This document shows, in pieces, positions 1 to 33,730 of a stretch of DNA of 64,000 nt. Below the pieces are notes generated by a model. The model was not told the DNA's origin. It did no database searches and saw only the letters and a program-made list of their open reading frames with translations. Location: contig CM065694.1 of assembly GCA_017654935.2 (NCBI GenBank), forward strand, positions 4,168,646-4,232,645, read 5' to 3'. Position 1 is the stretch's first letter; every line of letters begins with the position of its first letter. The DNA is from Phymorhynchus buccinoides (taxonomy: Eukaryota; Mollusca; Gastropoda; Neogastropoda; Raphitomidae). The position numbers and the translations under genes are program-made.

Positions 1-63
1 AACATTCCTGCGAATGACCAATCAGCAGACCTGTTTACTCTACTCTTTTCGAGTAGTATTCTA
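1..63 (+). pseudogene. Edge fragment of Harbinger transposase N-terminal region (left arm)
   Basis: Mirror of 43900-43963. Read on the plus strand it is the end of the truncated Harbinger-like N-terminal segment described at 43900-44142; the rest lies outside the window. Confidence 0.5.
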
Positions 64-128
64 CTCAATTCTACCTCTACTATTCAAAATTGAAAAAAGC
101 TGACCATCCCGACGCGCTCCTGATACTC

Positions 129-792
129 TCAAACCCCTCCTGGTAAGAATTGAATTCCAATTGGAGCCACCATCAAATCTAAGATTTTTTTTGCACTTTG
201 ACTGGGTTGCCTCGCTTTCACCCGCGCTCCTTGGGAGTCACCTGCCAGATTCGATGCGGTTGGCCTGTGCCGCCCGGACTCGTCCATCATGCTTACCGTG
301 GGGTGGGGGTATCCCGGTGCGTACCTCCCACTGGGCGTGGTTCTGGAGAATGGTCCCTCCAGCTGGTCTCCTGTGTCATATACCGTCTCTGAGGGGGAGG
401 CCCGTGTGTAACCGTCCCCTCCACCGTGGCCAGCCGATCGATAGCCGGAATCTCCTGGGGTGGGTCGTGGTATGACCCAACGCATGCCGGGGGTGAAAAC
501 TCCCTCGGCTACAGGCCTGCTAAAGGAAGCATTTCGCACCCCCTCGCCTGAACCCTCCTGATCCGCGTCTCCGATCTGCCCCCCTGGACTGAGTCTCAGT
601 GGGGGCCTAGGCCGGTCCTCTGAGAGTTGGTCGACCATTGCTGCGTCTGTCATGGCCGCTGCTCCCCCCCATTGCAAACCCGAAGTGCTCCTGCAACCCC
701 CCCTTGTCGGGGGTCACTGCTACCCTGTCCTCTTCGGGGCCCCTCGGTTGGTGTGATGCCACTGGGGCAGTGTGCTCCCCTCCTGTTGCCAT
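129..792 (-). pseudogene. Gag-like retroelement region, left copy
   Basis: Identical mirror of 43171-43834. Two overlapping minus-strand frames, one from the ATG at 790-792 and one ending at 129, encode low-complexity Gly/Pro/Arg/Ser-rich protein without cysteine knuckles or a membrane segment. See the right copy for the reasoning. Confidence 0.35.
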
Positions 793-983
793 CCCTGCAC
801 TCAACACTAAAACAACAATACCACACAAAACAATATCAAACCCTACTAACCCGACAAGTAAAATTTAGCTCTACTGTCCCTTTAAATAGACCAGACGGAA
901 TTTACCAGTGCTCCCAGGCTAGTACTGTACCCTATGTTTCGAGGAATAACCCCATTCCTCCCTTCCTTCCAGGCTACCGAATT

Positions 984-996
984 ACTTCTGACACCA
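984..996 (-). promoter_or_regulatory. Possible tRNA-Leu primer-binding site, left copy
   Basis: Mirror of 42967-42979. On the minus strand it reads TGGTGTCAGAAGT, the motif many Metaviridae-type LTR elements use as a tRNA-Leu primer site. It lies about 190 bp upstream of the gag-like ATG. No paired LTRs are visible. Confidence 0.3.
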
Positions 997-1765
997 TTAA
1001 AGTACTTCTGATAATATCTAAAGTACTAGCACCGATCCGATCCTGAACTAACCTGTAAAACTCCGAATCAAATGGCTGTAACTGTATGGCTTGGCTTTTC
1101 ACTCCAAGATGGCGTGTCACCCTAAAAAGGCCGCCCGCGCTTTTCTTCACATGACCTCGTGTACATCCGGTGGCCCCTCATCTTGGCCCCGGTTCCACCG
1201 GCACCACAGATCTATTGAAACTCCTTTGACCAAATTAAACTCCCTTTCTTTCTTTATTCCAAACCCAGCCAACTCCTTATTTGCTGAAATAATTTAACAC
1301 AAGAATATAACATCCAACAAACAGCAATAACATTCATTTTAAAACCACTGAATTTAAAACACGTGAACACAACTCACGACGCTCAGGAGTTTCTTTTTAC
1401 CTTTTTGGCTGTGAGCCAGAAACACTACTGAAGGAAAAACATTAACCACTATTAAATGTCATATTCCTGAAAAAGAAGACTGAGCACAAGTGGAATCTGA
1501 AAAGAAAACCGCATATTTTAAAACCTTGGGTAATTAAAACTAAGAGGGTTAACATAAAAAGTTACTGAGTAAAAATGAAGATGAAACTAAACAGAAATAA
1601 AACAAGCTCAACCAAGTTGCACGGTCTGCAGCCCGACAGCTCACCCTGAAAACACAACTGCCGATTGTTTGAACAAAAAGGGGGATAATGTCACAAAATA
1701 TCCTAACAACAAGGAAGAAAAGGAAAGAACCAAACAAAGAGAATGGATTGTTTGAAGGAGAATCA

Positions 1766-1910
1766 TGCCAGGTTCATGGGGACACGTTTGCCTGCATGTT
1801 GATCGAGGGCTTCCTGTCTCGATCCACCGACTGGTCCTCGGATCTCCACAATGGCTAGAACTGTGATCAGCGTTCCATCGACACACCCAAACACATTGGG
1901 CATTCTTTGC
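1766..1910 (-). pseudogene. Harbinger transposase catalytic fragment at the outer array edge (left)
   Basis: Mirror of 42053-42197. The last repeat unit runs into unrepeated transposase sequence and ends at a stop near 1763. This is the probable ancestral sequence from which the array grew. Confidence 0.6.
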
Positions 1911-4900
1911 ATGTCATAGATCAGTGTTCCATCGACACACCCAAACACATTGGGTGTTCTTTGCATGTCATAGATCAGTGTTCCATCGACACACCCAAAC
2001 ACATTGGGCGTTCTTTGCATGTCATAGATCAGTGTTCCATCCACACACCCAAACACATTGGGCGTTCTTTGCATGTCATAGAACTTTGATCAGTGTTCCA
2101 TCGACACACCCAAACACATTGGGTGTTCTTTGCATGTCATAGATCAGTGTTCCATCGACACACCCAAACACATTGGGCGTTCTTTGCATGTCATAGAACT
2201 TTGATCAGTGTTCCATCGACACACCCAAACACATTGGGCGTTCTTTGCATGTCATAGATCAGTGTTCCATCCACACACCCAAACACATTGGGTGTTCTTT
2301 GCATGTCATAGATCAGTGTTCCATCGACACACCCAAACACATTGGGCGTTCTTTGCATGTCATAGATCAGTGTTCCATCGACACACCCAAACACATTGGG
2401 CGTTCTTTGCATGTCATAGATCAGTGTTCCATCCACACACCCAAACACATTGGGCGTTCTTTGCATGTCATAGATCAGTGTTCCATCGACACACCCAAAC
2501 ACATTGGGCGTTCTTTGCATGTCATAGAACTTTGATCAGTGTTCCATCGACACACCCAAACACATTGGGTGTTCTTTGCATGTCATAGATCAGTGTTCCA
2601 TCCACACACCCAAACACATTGGGCGTTCTTTGCATGTCATAGATCAGTGTTCCATCCACACACCCAAACACATTGGGTGTTCTTTGCATGTCATAGATCA
2701 GTGTTCCATCCACACACCCAAACACATTGGGCGTTCTTTGCATGTCATAGATCAGTGTTCCATCCACACACCCAAACACATTGGGCGTTCTTTGCATGTC
2801 ATAGATCAGTGTTCCATCCACACACCCAAACACATTGGGCGTTCTTTGCATGTCATAGATCAGTGTTCCATCGACACACCCAAACACATTGGGCGTTCTT
2901 TGCATGTCATAGATCAGTGTTCCATCCACACACCCAAACACATTGGGCGTTCTTTGCATGTCATAGATCAGTGTTCCATCGACACACCCAAACACATTGG
3001 GCGTTCTTTGCATGTCATAGATCAGTGTTCCATCCACACACCCAAACACATTGGGCGTTCTTTGCATGTCATAGATCAGCGTTCCATCGACACACCCAAA
3101 CACATTGGGCGTTCTTTGCATGTCATAGATCAGTGTTCCATCCACACACCCAAACACATTGGCTGTTCTTTGCATGTCAGAGATCAGCGTTCCATCGACA
3201 CACCCAAACACATTGGGCGTTCTTTGCATGTCATAGATCAGTGTTCCATCGACACACCCAAACACATTGGGCGTTCTTTGCATGTCATAGATCAGTGTTC
3301 CATCGACACACCCAAACACATTGGGCGTTCTTTGCATGTCATAGATCAGTGTTCCATCGACACACCCAAACACATTGGGCGTTCTTTGCATGTCATAGAT
3401 CAGTGTTCCATCCACACACCCAAACACATTGGGCGTTCTTTGCATGTCATAGATCAGTGTTCCATCGACACACCCAAACACATTGGGCGTTCTTTGCATG
3501 TCATAGAACTTTGATCAGTGTTCCATCGACACACCCAAACACATTGGGTGTTCTTTGCATGTCATAGATCAGTGTTCCATCCACACACCCAAACACATTG
3601 GGCGTTCTTTGCATGTCATAGATCAGTGTTCCATCCACACACCCAAACACATTGGGTGTTCTTTGCATGTCATAGATCAGTGTTCCATCCACACACCCAA
3701 ACACATTGGGCGTTCTTTGCATGTCATAGATCAGTGTTCCATCCACACACCCAAACACATTGGGCGTTCTTTGCATGTCATAGATCAGTGTTCCATCGAC
3801 ACACCCAAACACATTGGGCGTTCTTTGCATGTCATAGATCAGTGTTCCATCGACACACCCAAACACATTGGGCGTTCTTTGCATGTCATAGATCAGTGTT
3901 CCATCCACACACCCAAACACATTGGGCGTTCTTTGCATGTCATAGATCAGTGTTCCATCGACACACCCAAACACATTGGGCGTTCTTTGCATGTCATAGA
4001 TCAGTGTTCCATCCACACACCCAAACACATTGGGCGTTCTTTGCATGTCATAGATCAGCGTTCCATCGACACACCCAAACACATTGGGCGTTCTTTGCAT
4101 GTCATAGATCAGTGTTCCATCGACACACCCAAACACATTGGGTGTTCTTTGCATGTCAGAGATCAGCGTTCCATCGACACACCCAAACACATTGGGCGTT
4201 CTTTGCATGTCATAGATCAGCGTTCCATCGACACACCCAAACACATTGGGCGTTCTTTGCATGTCATAGATCAGTGTTCCATCGACACACCCAAACACAT
4301 TGGGCGTTCTTTGCATGTCATAGATCAGTGTTCCATCCACACACCCAAACACATTGGGCGTTCTTTGCATGTCATAGATCAGCGTTCCATCGACACACCC
4401 AAACACATTGGGCGTTCTTTGCATGTCATAGATCAGTGTTCCATCCACACACCCAAACACATTGGGCGTTCTTTGCATGTCATAGATCAGTGTTCCATCC
4501 ACACACCCAAACACATTGGGCGTTCTTTGCATGTCATAGATCAGTGTTCCATCCACACACCCAAACACATTGGCTGTTCTTTGCATGTCATAGAACTTTG
4601 ATCAGTGTTCCATCGATACACCCAAACACATTGGGCGTTCTTTGCATGTCATAGAACTTTGATCAGTGTTCCATCCACACACCCAAACACATTGGGTGTT
4701 CTTTGCATGTCATAGAACTTTGATCAGTGTTCCATCGACACACCCAAACACATTGGGCGTTCTTTGCATGTCATAGAACTTTGATCAGTGTTCCATCCAC
4801 ACACCCAAACACATTGGCTGTTCTTTGCATGTCATAGAACTTTGATCAGTGTTCCATCGACACACCCAAACACATTGGGCGTTCTTTGCATGTCATAGAT

Positions 4901-7900
4901 CAGCGTTCCATCGACACACCCAAACACATTGGGCGTTCTTTGCATGTCATAGATCAGTGTTCCATCGACACACCCAAACACATTGGGCGTTCTTTGCATG
5001 TCATAGATCAGCGTTCCATCGACACACCCAAACACATTGGGTTTTCTTTGCATGTCATAGATCAGTGTTCCATCGACACACCCAAACACATTGGGCGTTC
5101 TTTGCATGTCATAGATCAGTGTTCCATCCACACACCCAAACACATTGGGTGTTCTTTGCATGTCATAGATCAGTGTTCCATCGACACACCCAAACACATT
5201 GGGTGTTCTTTGCATGTCATAGATCAGTGTTCCATCCACACACCCAAACACATTGGGCGTTCTTTGCATGTCATAGATCAGTGTTCCATCGACACACCCA
5301 AACACATTGGGCGTTCTTTGCATGTCATAGATCAGTGTTCCATCGACACACCCAAACACATTGGGCGTTCTTTGCATGTCATAGATCAGTGTTCCATCCA
5401 CACACCCAAACACATTGGGCGTTCTTTGCATGTCATAGATCAGTGTTCCATCGACACACCCAAACACATTGGGCGTTCTTTGCATGTCATAGATCAGTGT
5501 TCCATCCACACACCCAAACACATTGGGCGTTCTTTGCATGTCATAGATCAGTGTTCCATCCACACACCCAAACACATTGGGCGTTCTTTGCATGTCATAG
5601 ATCAGTGTTCCATCGACACACCCAAACACATTGGGCGTTCTTTGCATGTCATAGATCAGTGTTCCATCCACACACCCAAACACATTGGGCGTTCTTTGCA
5701 TGTCATAGATCAGTGTTCCATCGACACACCCAAACACATTGGGCGTTCTTTGCATGTCATAGATCAGTGTTCCATCGACACACCCAAACACATTGGGTTT
5801 TCTTTGCATGTCATAGATCAGTGTTCCATCGACACACCCAAACACATTGGGCGTTCTTTGCATGTCATAGATCAGTGTTCCATCCACACACCCAAACACA
5901 TTGGGCGTTCTTTGCATGTCATAGATCAGTGTTCCATCCACACACCCAAACACATTGGGCGTTCTTTGCATGTCATAGATCAGTGTTCCATCCACACACC
6001 CAAACACATTGGGCGTTCTTTGCATGTCATAGATCAGTGTTCCATCGACACACCCAAACACATTGGGCGTTCTTTGCATGTCATAGATCAGTGTTCCATC
6101 GACACACCCAAACACATTGGGTTTTCTTTGCATGTCATAGATCAGTGTTACATCGACACACCCAAACACATTGGGCGTTCTTTGCATGTCATAGATCAGT
6201 GTTCCATCGACACACCCAAACACATTGGGCGTTCTTTGCATGTCATAGATCAGTGTTACATCGACACACCCAAACACATTGGGCGTTCTTTGCATGTCAT
6301 AGATCAGTGTTCCATCCACACACCCAAACACATTGGGCGTTCTTTGCATGTCATAGATCAGTGTTCCATCCACACACCCAAACACATTGGGCGTTCTTTG
6401 CATGTCATAGATCAGTGTTCCATCCACACACCCAAACACATTGGGCGTTCTTTGCATGTCATAGATCAGTGTTCCATCCACACACCCAAACACATTGGGC
6501 GTTCTTTGCATGTCATAGATCAGTGTTCCATCGACACACCCAAACACATTGGGTGTTCTTTGCATGTCATAGATCAGTGTTCCATCCACACACCCAAACA
6601 CATTGGGTGTTCTTTGCATGTCATAGATCAGTGTTCCATCCACACACCCAAACACATTGGGCGTTCTTTGCATGTCATAGATCAGTGTTCCATCCACACA
6701 CCCAAACACATTGGGCGTTCTTTGCATGTCATAGATCAGTGTTCCATCCACACACCCAAACACATTGGGCGTTCTTTGCATGTCATAGATCAGCGTTCCA
6801 TCGACACACCCAAACACATTGGGCGTTCTTTGCATGTCATAGATCAGTGTTCCATCCACACACCCAAACACATTGGGCGTTCTTTGCATGTCATAGATCA
6901 GTGTTCCATCCACACACCCAAACACATTGGGCGTTCTTTGCATGTCATAGATCAGTGTTCCATCGACACACCCAAACACATTGGGCGTTCTTTGCATGTC
7001 ATAGATCAGTGTTCCATCCACACACCCAAACACATTGGGCGTTCTTTGCATGTCATAGAACTTTGATCAGTGTTCCATCGACACACCCAAACACATTGGG
7101 CGTTCTTTGCATGTCATAGAACTTTGATCAGTGTTCCATCCACACACCCAAACACATTGGCTGTTCTTTGCATGTCATAGAACTTTGATCAGTGTTCCAT
7201 CGACACACCCAAACACATTGGGCGTTCTTTGCATGTCATAGATCAGCGTTCCATCGACACACCCAAACACATTGGGTTTTCTTTGCATGTCATAGATCAG
7301 TGTTCCATCGACACACCCAAACACATTGGGCGTTCTTTGCATGTCATAGATCAGTGTTCCATCCACACACCCAAACACATTGGGTGTTCTTTGCATGTCA
7401 TAGATCAGTGTTCCATCGACATACCCAAACACATTGGGCGTTCTTTGCATGTCATAGAACTTTGATCAGTGTTCCATCCACACACCCAAACACATTGGCT
7501 GTTCTTTGCATGTCATAGAACTTTGATCAGTGTTCCATCGACACACCCAAACACATTGGGCGTTCTTTGCATGTCATAGAACTTTGATCAGTGTTCCATC
7601 CACACACCCAAACACATTGGCTGTTCTTTGCATGTCATAGAACTTTGATCAGTGTTCCATCGACACACCCAAACACATTGGGCGTTCTTTGCATGTCATA
7701 GATCAGTGTTCCATCGACACACCCAAACACATTGGGTTTTCTTTGCATGTCATAGATCAGTGTTCCATCGACACACCCAAACACATTGGGCGTTCTTTGC
7801 ATGTCATAGATCAGTGTTCCATCCACACACCCAAACACATTGGGTGTTCTTTGCATGTCATAGATCAGTGTTCCACCGACACACCCAAACACATTGGGTG

Positions 7901-9348
7901 TTCTTTGCATGTCATAGATCAGTGTTCCATCCACACACCCAAACACATTGGGCGTTCTTTGCATCTCATAGATCAGTGTTCCATCCACACACCCAAACAC
8001 ATTGGGCGTTCTTTGCATGTCATAGATCAGTGTTCCATCCACACACCCAAACACATTGGGCGTTCTTTGCATGTCATAGATCAGTGTTCCATCGACACAC
8101 CCAAACACATTGGGCGTTCTTTGCATGTCATAGATCAGTGTTCCATCCACACACCCAAACACATTGGGCGTTCTTTGCATGTCATAGATCAGTGTTCCAT
8201 CCACACACCCAAACACATTGGGCGTTCTTTGCATGTCATAGATCAGTGTTCCATCGACACACCCAAACACATTGGGCGTTCTTTGCATGTCATAGATCAG
8301 TGTTCCATCCACACACCCAAACACATTGGGTGTTCTTTGCATGTCATAGATCAGTGTTACATCCACACACCCAAACACATTGGGCGTTCTTTGCATGTCA
8401 TAGATCAGTGTTACATCCACACACCCAAACACATTGGGCGTTCTTTGCATGTCATAGATCAGTGTTCCATCCACACACCCAAACACATTGGGCGTTCTTT
8501 GCATGTCATAGATCAGTGTTCCATCCACACACCCAAACACATTGGGCGTTCTTTGCATGTCATAGATCAGTGTTCCATCCACACACCCAAACACATTGGG
8601 CGTTCTTTGCATGTCATAAATCAGCGTTCCATCGACACACCCAAACACATTGGGCGTTCTTTGCATGTCATAGAACTTTGATCAGTGTTCCATCGACACA
8701 CCCAAACACATTGGGTGTTCTTTGCATGTCATAGATCAGTGTTCCATCCACACACCCAAACACATTGGGCGTTCTTTGCATGTCATAGATCACTGTTCCA
8801 TCCACACACCCAAACACATTGGGCGTTCTTTGCATGTCATAGATCAGTGTTCCATCCACACACCCAAACACATTGGGCGTTCTTTGCATGTCATAGATCA
8901 GTGTTCCATCCACACACCCAAACACATTGGGCGTTCTTTGCATGTCATAGATCAGTGTTCCATCGACACACCCAAACACATTGGGCGTTCTTTGCATGTC
9001 ATAGATCAGTGTTACATCGACACACCCAAACACATTGGGTGTTCTTTGCATGTCATAGATCAGTGTTCCATCCACACACCCAAACACATTGGGCGTTCTT
9101 TGCATGTCATAGATCAGTGTTCCATCCACACACCCAAACACATTGGGCGTTCTTTGCATGTCATAGATCAGTGTTCCATCCACACACCCAAACACATTGG
9201 GTGTTCTTTGCATGTCATAGAACTTTGATCAGTGTTCCATCCACACACCCAAACACATTGGGCGTTCTTTGCATGTCATAGAATTTTGATCAGTGTTCCA
9301 TCGACACACCCAAACACATTGGGCGTTCTTTGCATGTCATTGAACTTT
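1866..9348 (-). repeat. 54/61-bp Harbinger-derived minisatellite, left array (136 units)
   Basis: Uninterrupted head-to-tail array. The basic unit is 54 bp and its minus-strand translation is MQRTPNVFGCVDGTLIYD. The longer unit is 61 bp: it carries 7 extra bases, so the frame ends as GTLIKVL and a stop. Spacing gives blocks of 4-2-6-18-20-4-41-2-5-3-19-10-2 units from outside to centre; most blocks are 54-mers closed by one 61-mer, and the 4, 2 and 3 blocks at 4588-4831, 7053-7174 and 7452-7634 are 61-mers only. Units differ at a few sites: C/G in CCATCSACAC, the second base after TTGGG, and C/A in GTTMCATC. The unit matches the PNVxGCxDGT segment of PIF/Harbinger (DDE_Tnp_4) nucleases. Three minus-strand open frames reach 325-739 codons, but that is a consequence of period 54 and not evidence of a gene. 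Confidence 0.95.
2539..4496 (-). repeat. Higher-order repeat of 979 bp (17x54 + 61) inside the left array
   Basis: Two consecutive stretches of 18 units (2539-3517 and 3518-4496) begin with the same order of variant units. Both carry the rare GTCAGAGATCAGC variant at 3176 and 4155, exactly 979 bp apart. Multi-unit blocks therefore duplicated as well as single units, as in alpha-satellite-like higher-order organisation. Confidence 0.75.
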
Positions 9349-9660
9349 AGTTTCTCTTCGACTTACCAAAGTGAACACAGTGAAAACAACGCACAAAAAA
9401 GAAATCTTCAGCAGCCATAACTCCGAAATAAGTGTGGTCAGTGCAGGAAGAAACTATTTCCTTTATACGTCATTAGAAGGAAATACTACACTGCGGAGTC
9501 AATGAAAATTTTCTTCAGTGATGTTCCGCCTGTCACAATCTTGAATTACTTGAAAGACATTAATATTTTTCACTTGATGTAAGCTACTGTGATGTTTTTA
9601 ATTCTAGACGTGTCTTGTTTTTACTTGCTAAGTTTGTGATTGATTAATGTGGTTTTTTTA

Positions 9661-9805
9661 ACAAAAGTATAACCAAAATCTTTGATTTAGTTTTTACCTT
9701 GTGTTTTTAACCCATTTTAATATATAAGATTTAACATGGTCACAGCCTTGACATGGCCTTTGTTGTCGACAGGGCTATAATTTTAATCTTAATCTTAATA
9801 TAGGT
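9661..9805 (+). repeat. SINE-like retroposon with TTAATC tail
   Basis: About 145 bp ending GGGCTATAATTTTAATC then short TTAATC-type repeats. The same body (GACATGGCC, TTGTCGACGGGGCTATAA) recurs at 12720-12866, 12868-12999, 45206-45335 and 47168-47310, in part at 44656-44730, and in the mirrored arm. No clear tRNA promoter boxes were found, so it may be the 3' end of a longer non-LTR element. Confidence 0.65.
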
Positions 9806-9991
9806 TTCGCAGCAAAACACCCAGCAACAGCTGGGTTAAACTGGGTCAATCATGAAATTGGAGTACAAAGTGTGCTGAAGCTAATCCTAAAATAATCGAT
9901 ACATCACATCAAAAGTAACTCGAAAATGATTTTCTGACACCTGTTTTTAAATTTGTCTGCCTCACCAGCATTTTGCTGGAGAAAAGTGCGA

Positions 9992-10177
9992 TTAAAAAAT
10001 GTCAGCAAAAATCGCGTTTACTTGCGGTTTTTGTAGTCTAATCGAGTTGATCGTGTGGTCTGGTTCATCAGGGTCCTCATCCGATTCAGACTCGGAAACA
10101 TGATTTTCCAGCTCCCATGTTTCCTCATCTGAGCTATCCAACCATTCGGTCTCAGAAAAGGAATCTTCAGCAGCCAT
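9992..10177 (-). CDS. Small acidic hypothetical protein, left copy
   Basis: Mirror of 33731-33916 with the same 61-residue translation. See that entry. Confidence 0.35.
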   Translation of the reverse strand: MAAEDSFSETEWLDSSDEETWELENHVSESESDEDPDEPDHTINSIRLQKPQVNAIFADIF

Positions 10178-10228
10178 AATTCCGAAATAAACGTGGTCAG
10201 TGCTGGAAGAAAATACTTGTAGTTTCAA

Positions 10229-10622
10229 TATGGCTGTGGGTGTTGCCAGCAGGTGCGCCCCACGCGGTGCTGACCGTCAGTAGATTGATCTGGTGCTAAG
10301 GGGATGGCTGTGGGTGTTGCCCGCAGGTGCGCCCCACGCGGTGCTGACCGTCAGTAGATTGATCTGGTGCTAAGGGGATGGCTGTGGGTGTTGCCCGCAG
10401 GTGCGCCCCACGCGGTGCTGACCGTCAGTAGATTGATCTGGTACTAAGGGGATGGCTGTGGGTGTTGCCCGCAGGTGCGCCCCACGTGGTGCTGACCGTC
10501 AGTAGATTGATCTGGTACTAAGGGGATGGCTGTGGGTGTTGCCCGCAGGTGCGCCCCACGTGGTGCTGACCGTCAGTAGATTGATCTGGTGCTAAGGGGA
10601 TGGCTGTGGGTGTTGCCCGCAG
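10229..10622 (+). repeat. 74-bp tandem repeat of a splice-acceptor region, left
   Basis: Five copies lie immediately upstream of a real exon, with the A of GGGGATGG at 10304, 10378, 10452, 10526 and 10600 (period 74). Each unit contains the acceptor TTGCCCGCAG followed by about 23 bases of the exon start (GCCCCACGCGGTGCTGACC). The array is the 3' end of an intron plus the first bases of the exon at 10623, duplicated in place, so it offers several competing acceptor sites. Confidence 0.85.
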
Positions 10623-21034
<10,412 letters not shown>

Positions 21035-21075
21035 GAATGGAAATTGTGTGCGTGTGTGTGTGTGTGTGCGCACAT

Positions 21076-21697
21076 ATGTGACCCAGCACCACGAAAGGGA
21101 CATTAACCCTTTCGCCGCCAGCCATTTTTCAGCAAAAACATTTCCATTAAACTTACCTGGGTAGTGAAAAAATCTGTGTAATATTCAGGATTCCTCTGTA
21201 ACATATTTAAAGCAAGGCCTATTCCCACCTCCCAAAATGAAGAGAATAGGGTCTTTGGATAACAGGCCCTGATTTGATGCTTTTAGTGACATGGGTGTTA
21301 AATCACTGTGCCAAAATGCGACGTTGGTGGTGAAAGGGTTAAGTCGCTGGGCTAGTTTTCTCACAACAGGCTTGCAAAAGTCAAAAAATATCAATTTTGA
21401 GTTATTGGTATTTTTGTTCTCTATCATCCTATCTTTCATACCCATAAAGGATAGTCTTTAATATGGTCTCTTGTAGGTTGTTACATTTTCTTAAGATAGG
21501 CTAGACTTTAGACTGATTTATCAAAATGGCCGACAGTCACCTTACCAACTTTAAATGCTCAGAACTCTGCAACAAGAAAGGACACAAGAATGGTTTTATA
21601 TCATTAGAACGAGCATTGCCTGAAGTTCCCAACTGTGCCATTTTCTCAGAATGGACATTTTGACACTTAATGTTCCTTTCGTGGTGCTGGGTCACAT
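21076..21697. mobile_element. Composite hairpin element with nested MITE (left inner)
   Basis: Same family as 14694-15362 in opposite orientation: ATGTGACCCAGCACC at one end and GGTGCTGGGTCACAT at the other. The nested piggyBac-like MITE occupies 21103-21342. It starts about 40 bp after the last exon of the left membrane-protein gene. Confidence 0.7.
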
Positions 21698-21831
21698 ATA
21701 GGTAGCTAATTATACATTTATCATATTTTTGTAGGCCATGGATTATAACATGCATTTCTTTATGGGGACCAATGAAAGATTGTGTGACTGTATCTTGACA
21801 TTCCATGGTGGTTGTCGCGTTGCATCTCAAC

Positions 21832-22025
21832 AAGACAAGAGGGGAGTAACCTTTGTTTTCAGTATCATGTGTTGGTTTTAAAAAACAGACCACACACGTT
21901 TAAAGCCAGACCGTTTGCGCTCGCCCGTTTTGGGGCGGGCCGGAACATCCTGGGAATTTGAATACTGTAAAATAATAAAGTAGTTACTCCGGGATTTCGA
22001 TAAAACTCTTGTCGGTTGTATGAAA
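21832..22025. other. Spacer at the palindrome axis
   Basis: About 195 bp of unpaired sequence between the arms. The last matching bases are TTGCATCT on the left and AGATGCAAC on the right, with a few mismatched bases inside that edge. It contains a small GC hairpin around 21922-21941 and no open frame of note. A spacer of this size fits either a fold-back replication event or a chimeric join; I see no known element in it. Confidence 0.85.
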
Positions 22026-22168
22026 AGATGCAACTTTGGACAACCATTGGTCCGTGGAATGTCAAGATACAGTCACATACAATCTTTCAGGCATTGGTCC
22101 CCATAAAGAAATGCATGTTATAATCCATGGCCTACAAAAATATGATAAATGTATAATTAGCTACCTAT

Positions 22169-22811
22169 ATGTGACCCATTCCGGTGCACCACGAAAGGAA
22201 CAATTAAGTGTCAAAATGTTATCCATTCTGAGAATATGGCACAGTTGGAGAAAATCAGGCAATTCTCTTTCTAATGATATAAAACTCATTCTTGTGTCCT
22301 TTCTTGTTGCAGAGTTCTGAGCATTTAAAGTTGGTAAGGTGACTGTCGGCCATTTTGAGAAATCAGTCTAAAGTCTAGCCTATCCTAAGAAAATGCACCA
22401 ACCATACTAAAGAGACCATATTAAAGACTATCCTTTATGGGTATGAAAAAATAGGATGATAGAGCACAAAAATACCATAACTCAAAATTGTGATATTTTG
22501 ACTTTGCAAGCCTGTTGTGAGAAACTAGCCCAGCGACTTAACCCTTTCACCACCAAAGTCGCATTTTAGCACCACAGTGATTTAACACCCATGTCACTAA
22601 AAGGTCATCAAATCAGGGCCTGTTATCCAAAAACCCTATTCTCTTAATTTTGGGAGGTGGGAATAGGCCTTGCTTTAAATATGTTACAGAGGAATCCCGA
22701 ATATTACAGACAGATTTTTTCACTACCCAGGTAATTTTAATGGAAATGTTTTGCTGAAAAATGGCTGGCGGCGAAAGGGTTAATGTCCCCTTTCGTGGTG
22801 CTGGGTCACAT
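22169..22811. mobile_element. Composite hairpin element with nested MITE (right inner)
   Basis: Mirror of 21076-21697, with the nested MITE at 22538-22773. It has more small insertions than other mirrored segments, for example TTCCGG within the terminal repeat near 22180, so this part of the arm has diverged or is poorly polished. Confidence 0.7.
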
Positions 22812-22853
22812 ATGTGCGCACACACACACACACACGCCACACAATTTCCATTC

Positions 22854-33285
<10,432 letters not shown>

Positions 33286-33679
33286 CTGCGGGCAACACCC
33301 ACAGCCATCCCCTTAGCACCAGATCAATCTACTGACGGTCAGCACCACGTGGGGCGCACCTGCGGGCAACACCCACAGCCATCCCCTTAGTACCAGATCA
33401 ATCTACTGACGGTCAGCACCACGTGGGGCGCACCTGCGGGCAACACCCACAGCCATCCCCTTAGTACCAGATCAATCTACTGACGGTCAGCACCGCGTGG
33501 GGCGCACCTGCGGGCAACACCCACAGCCATCCCCTTAGCACCAGATCAATCTACTGACGGTCAGCACCGCGTGGGGCGCACCTGCGGGCAACACCCACAG
33601 CCATCCCCTTAGCACCAGATCAATCTACTGACGGTCAGCACCGCGTGGGGCGCACCTGCTGGCAACACCCACAGCCATA
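33286..33679 (-). repeat. 74-bp tandem repeat of a splice-acceptor region (right)
   Basis: Mirror of 10229-10622. Five units, each with CTGCGGGCAA (the complement of the acceptor) and GGTCAGCACC. Confidence 0.85.
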
Positions 33680-33730
33680 TTGAAACTACAAGTATTTTCT
33701 TCCAGCACTGACCACGTTTATTTCGGAATT

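Noticed and set aside
4832..7119. Very long open frames (726-756 codons) in the other frames or strand of the minisatellite, such as HVIDQCSIDTPKHIG or FHRHTQTHWAFF repeats.
   Set aside because: The period is 54, a multiple of three, so a frame that is open in one unit is open in all. Only the Harbinger frame has homology outside the array, and even that has no gene structure.
1866..9348. CRISPR-like regularly spaced repeat array.
   Set aside because: Units are contiguous, with no unique spacers, in a eukaryotic genome.
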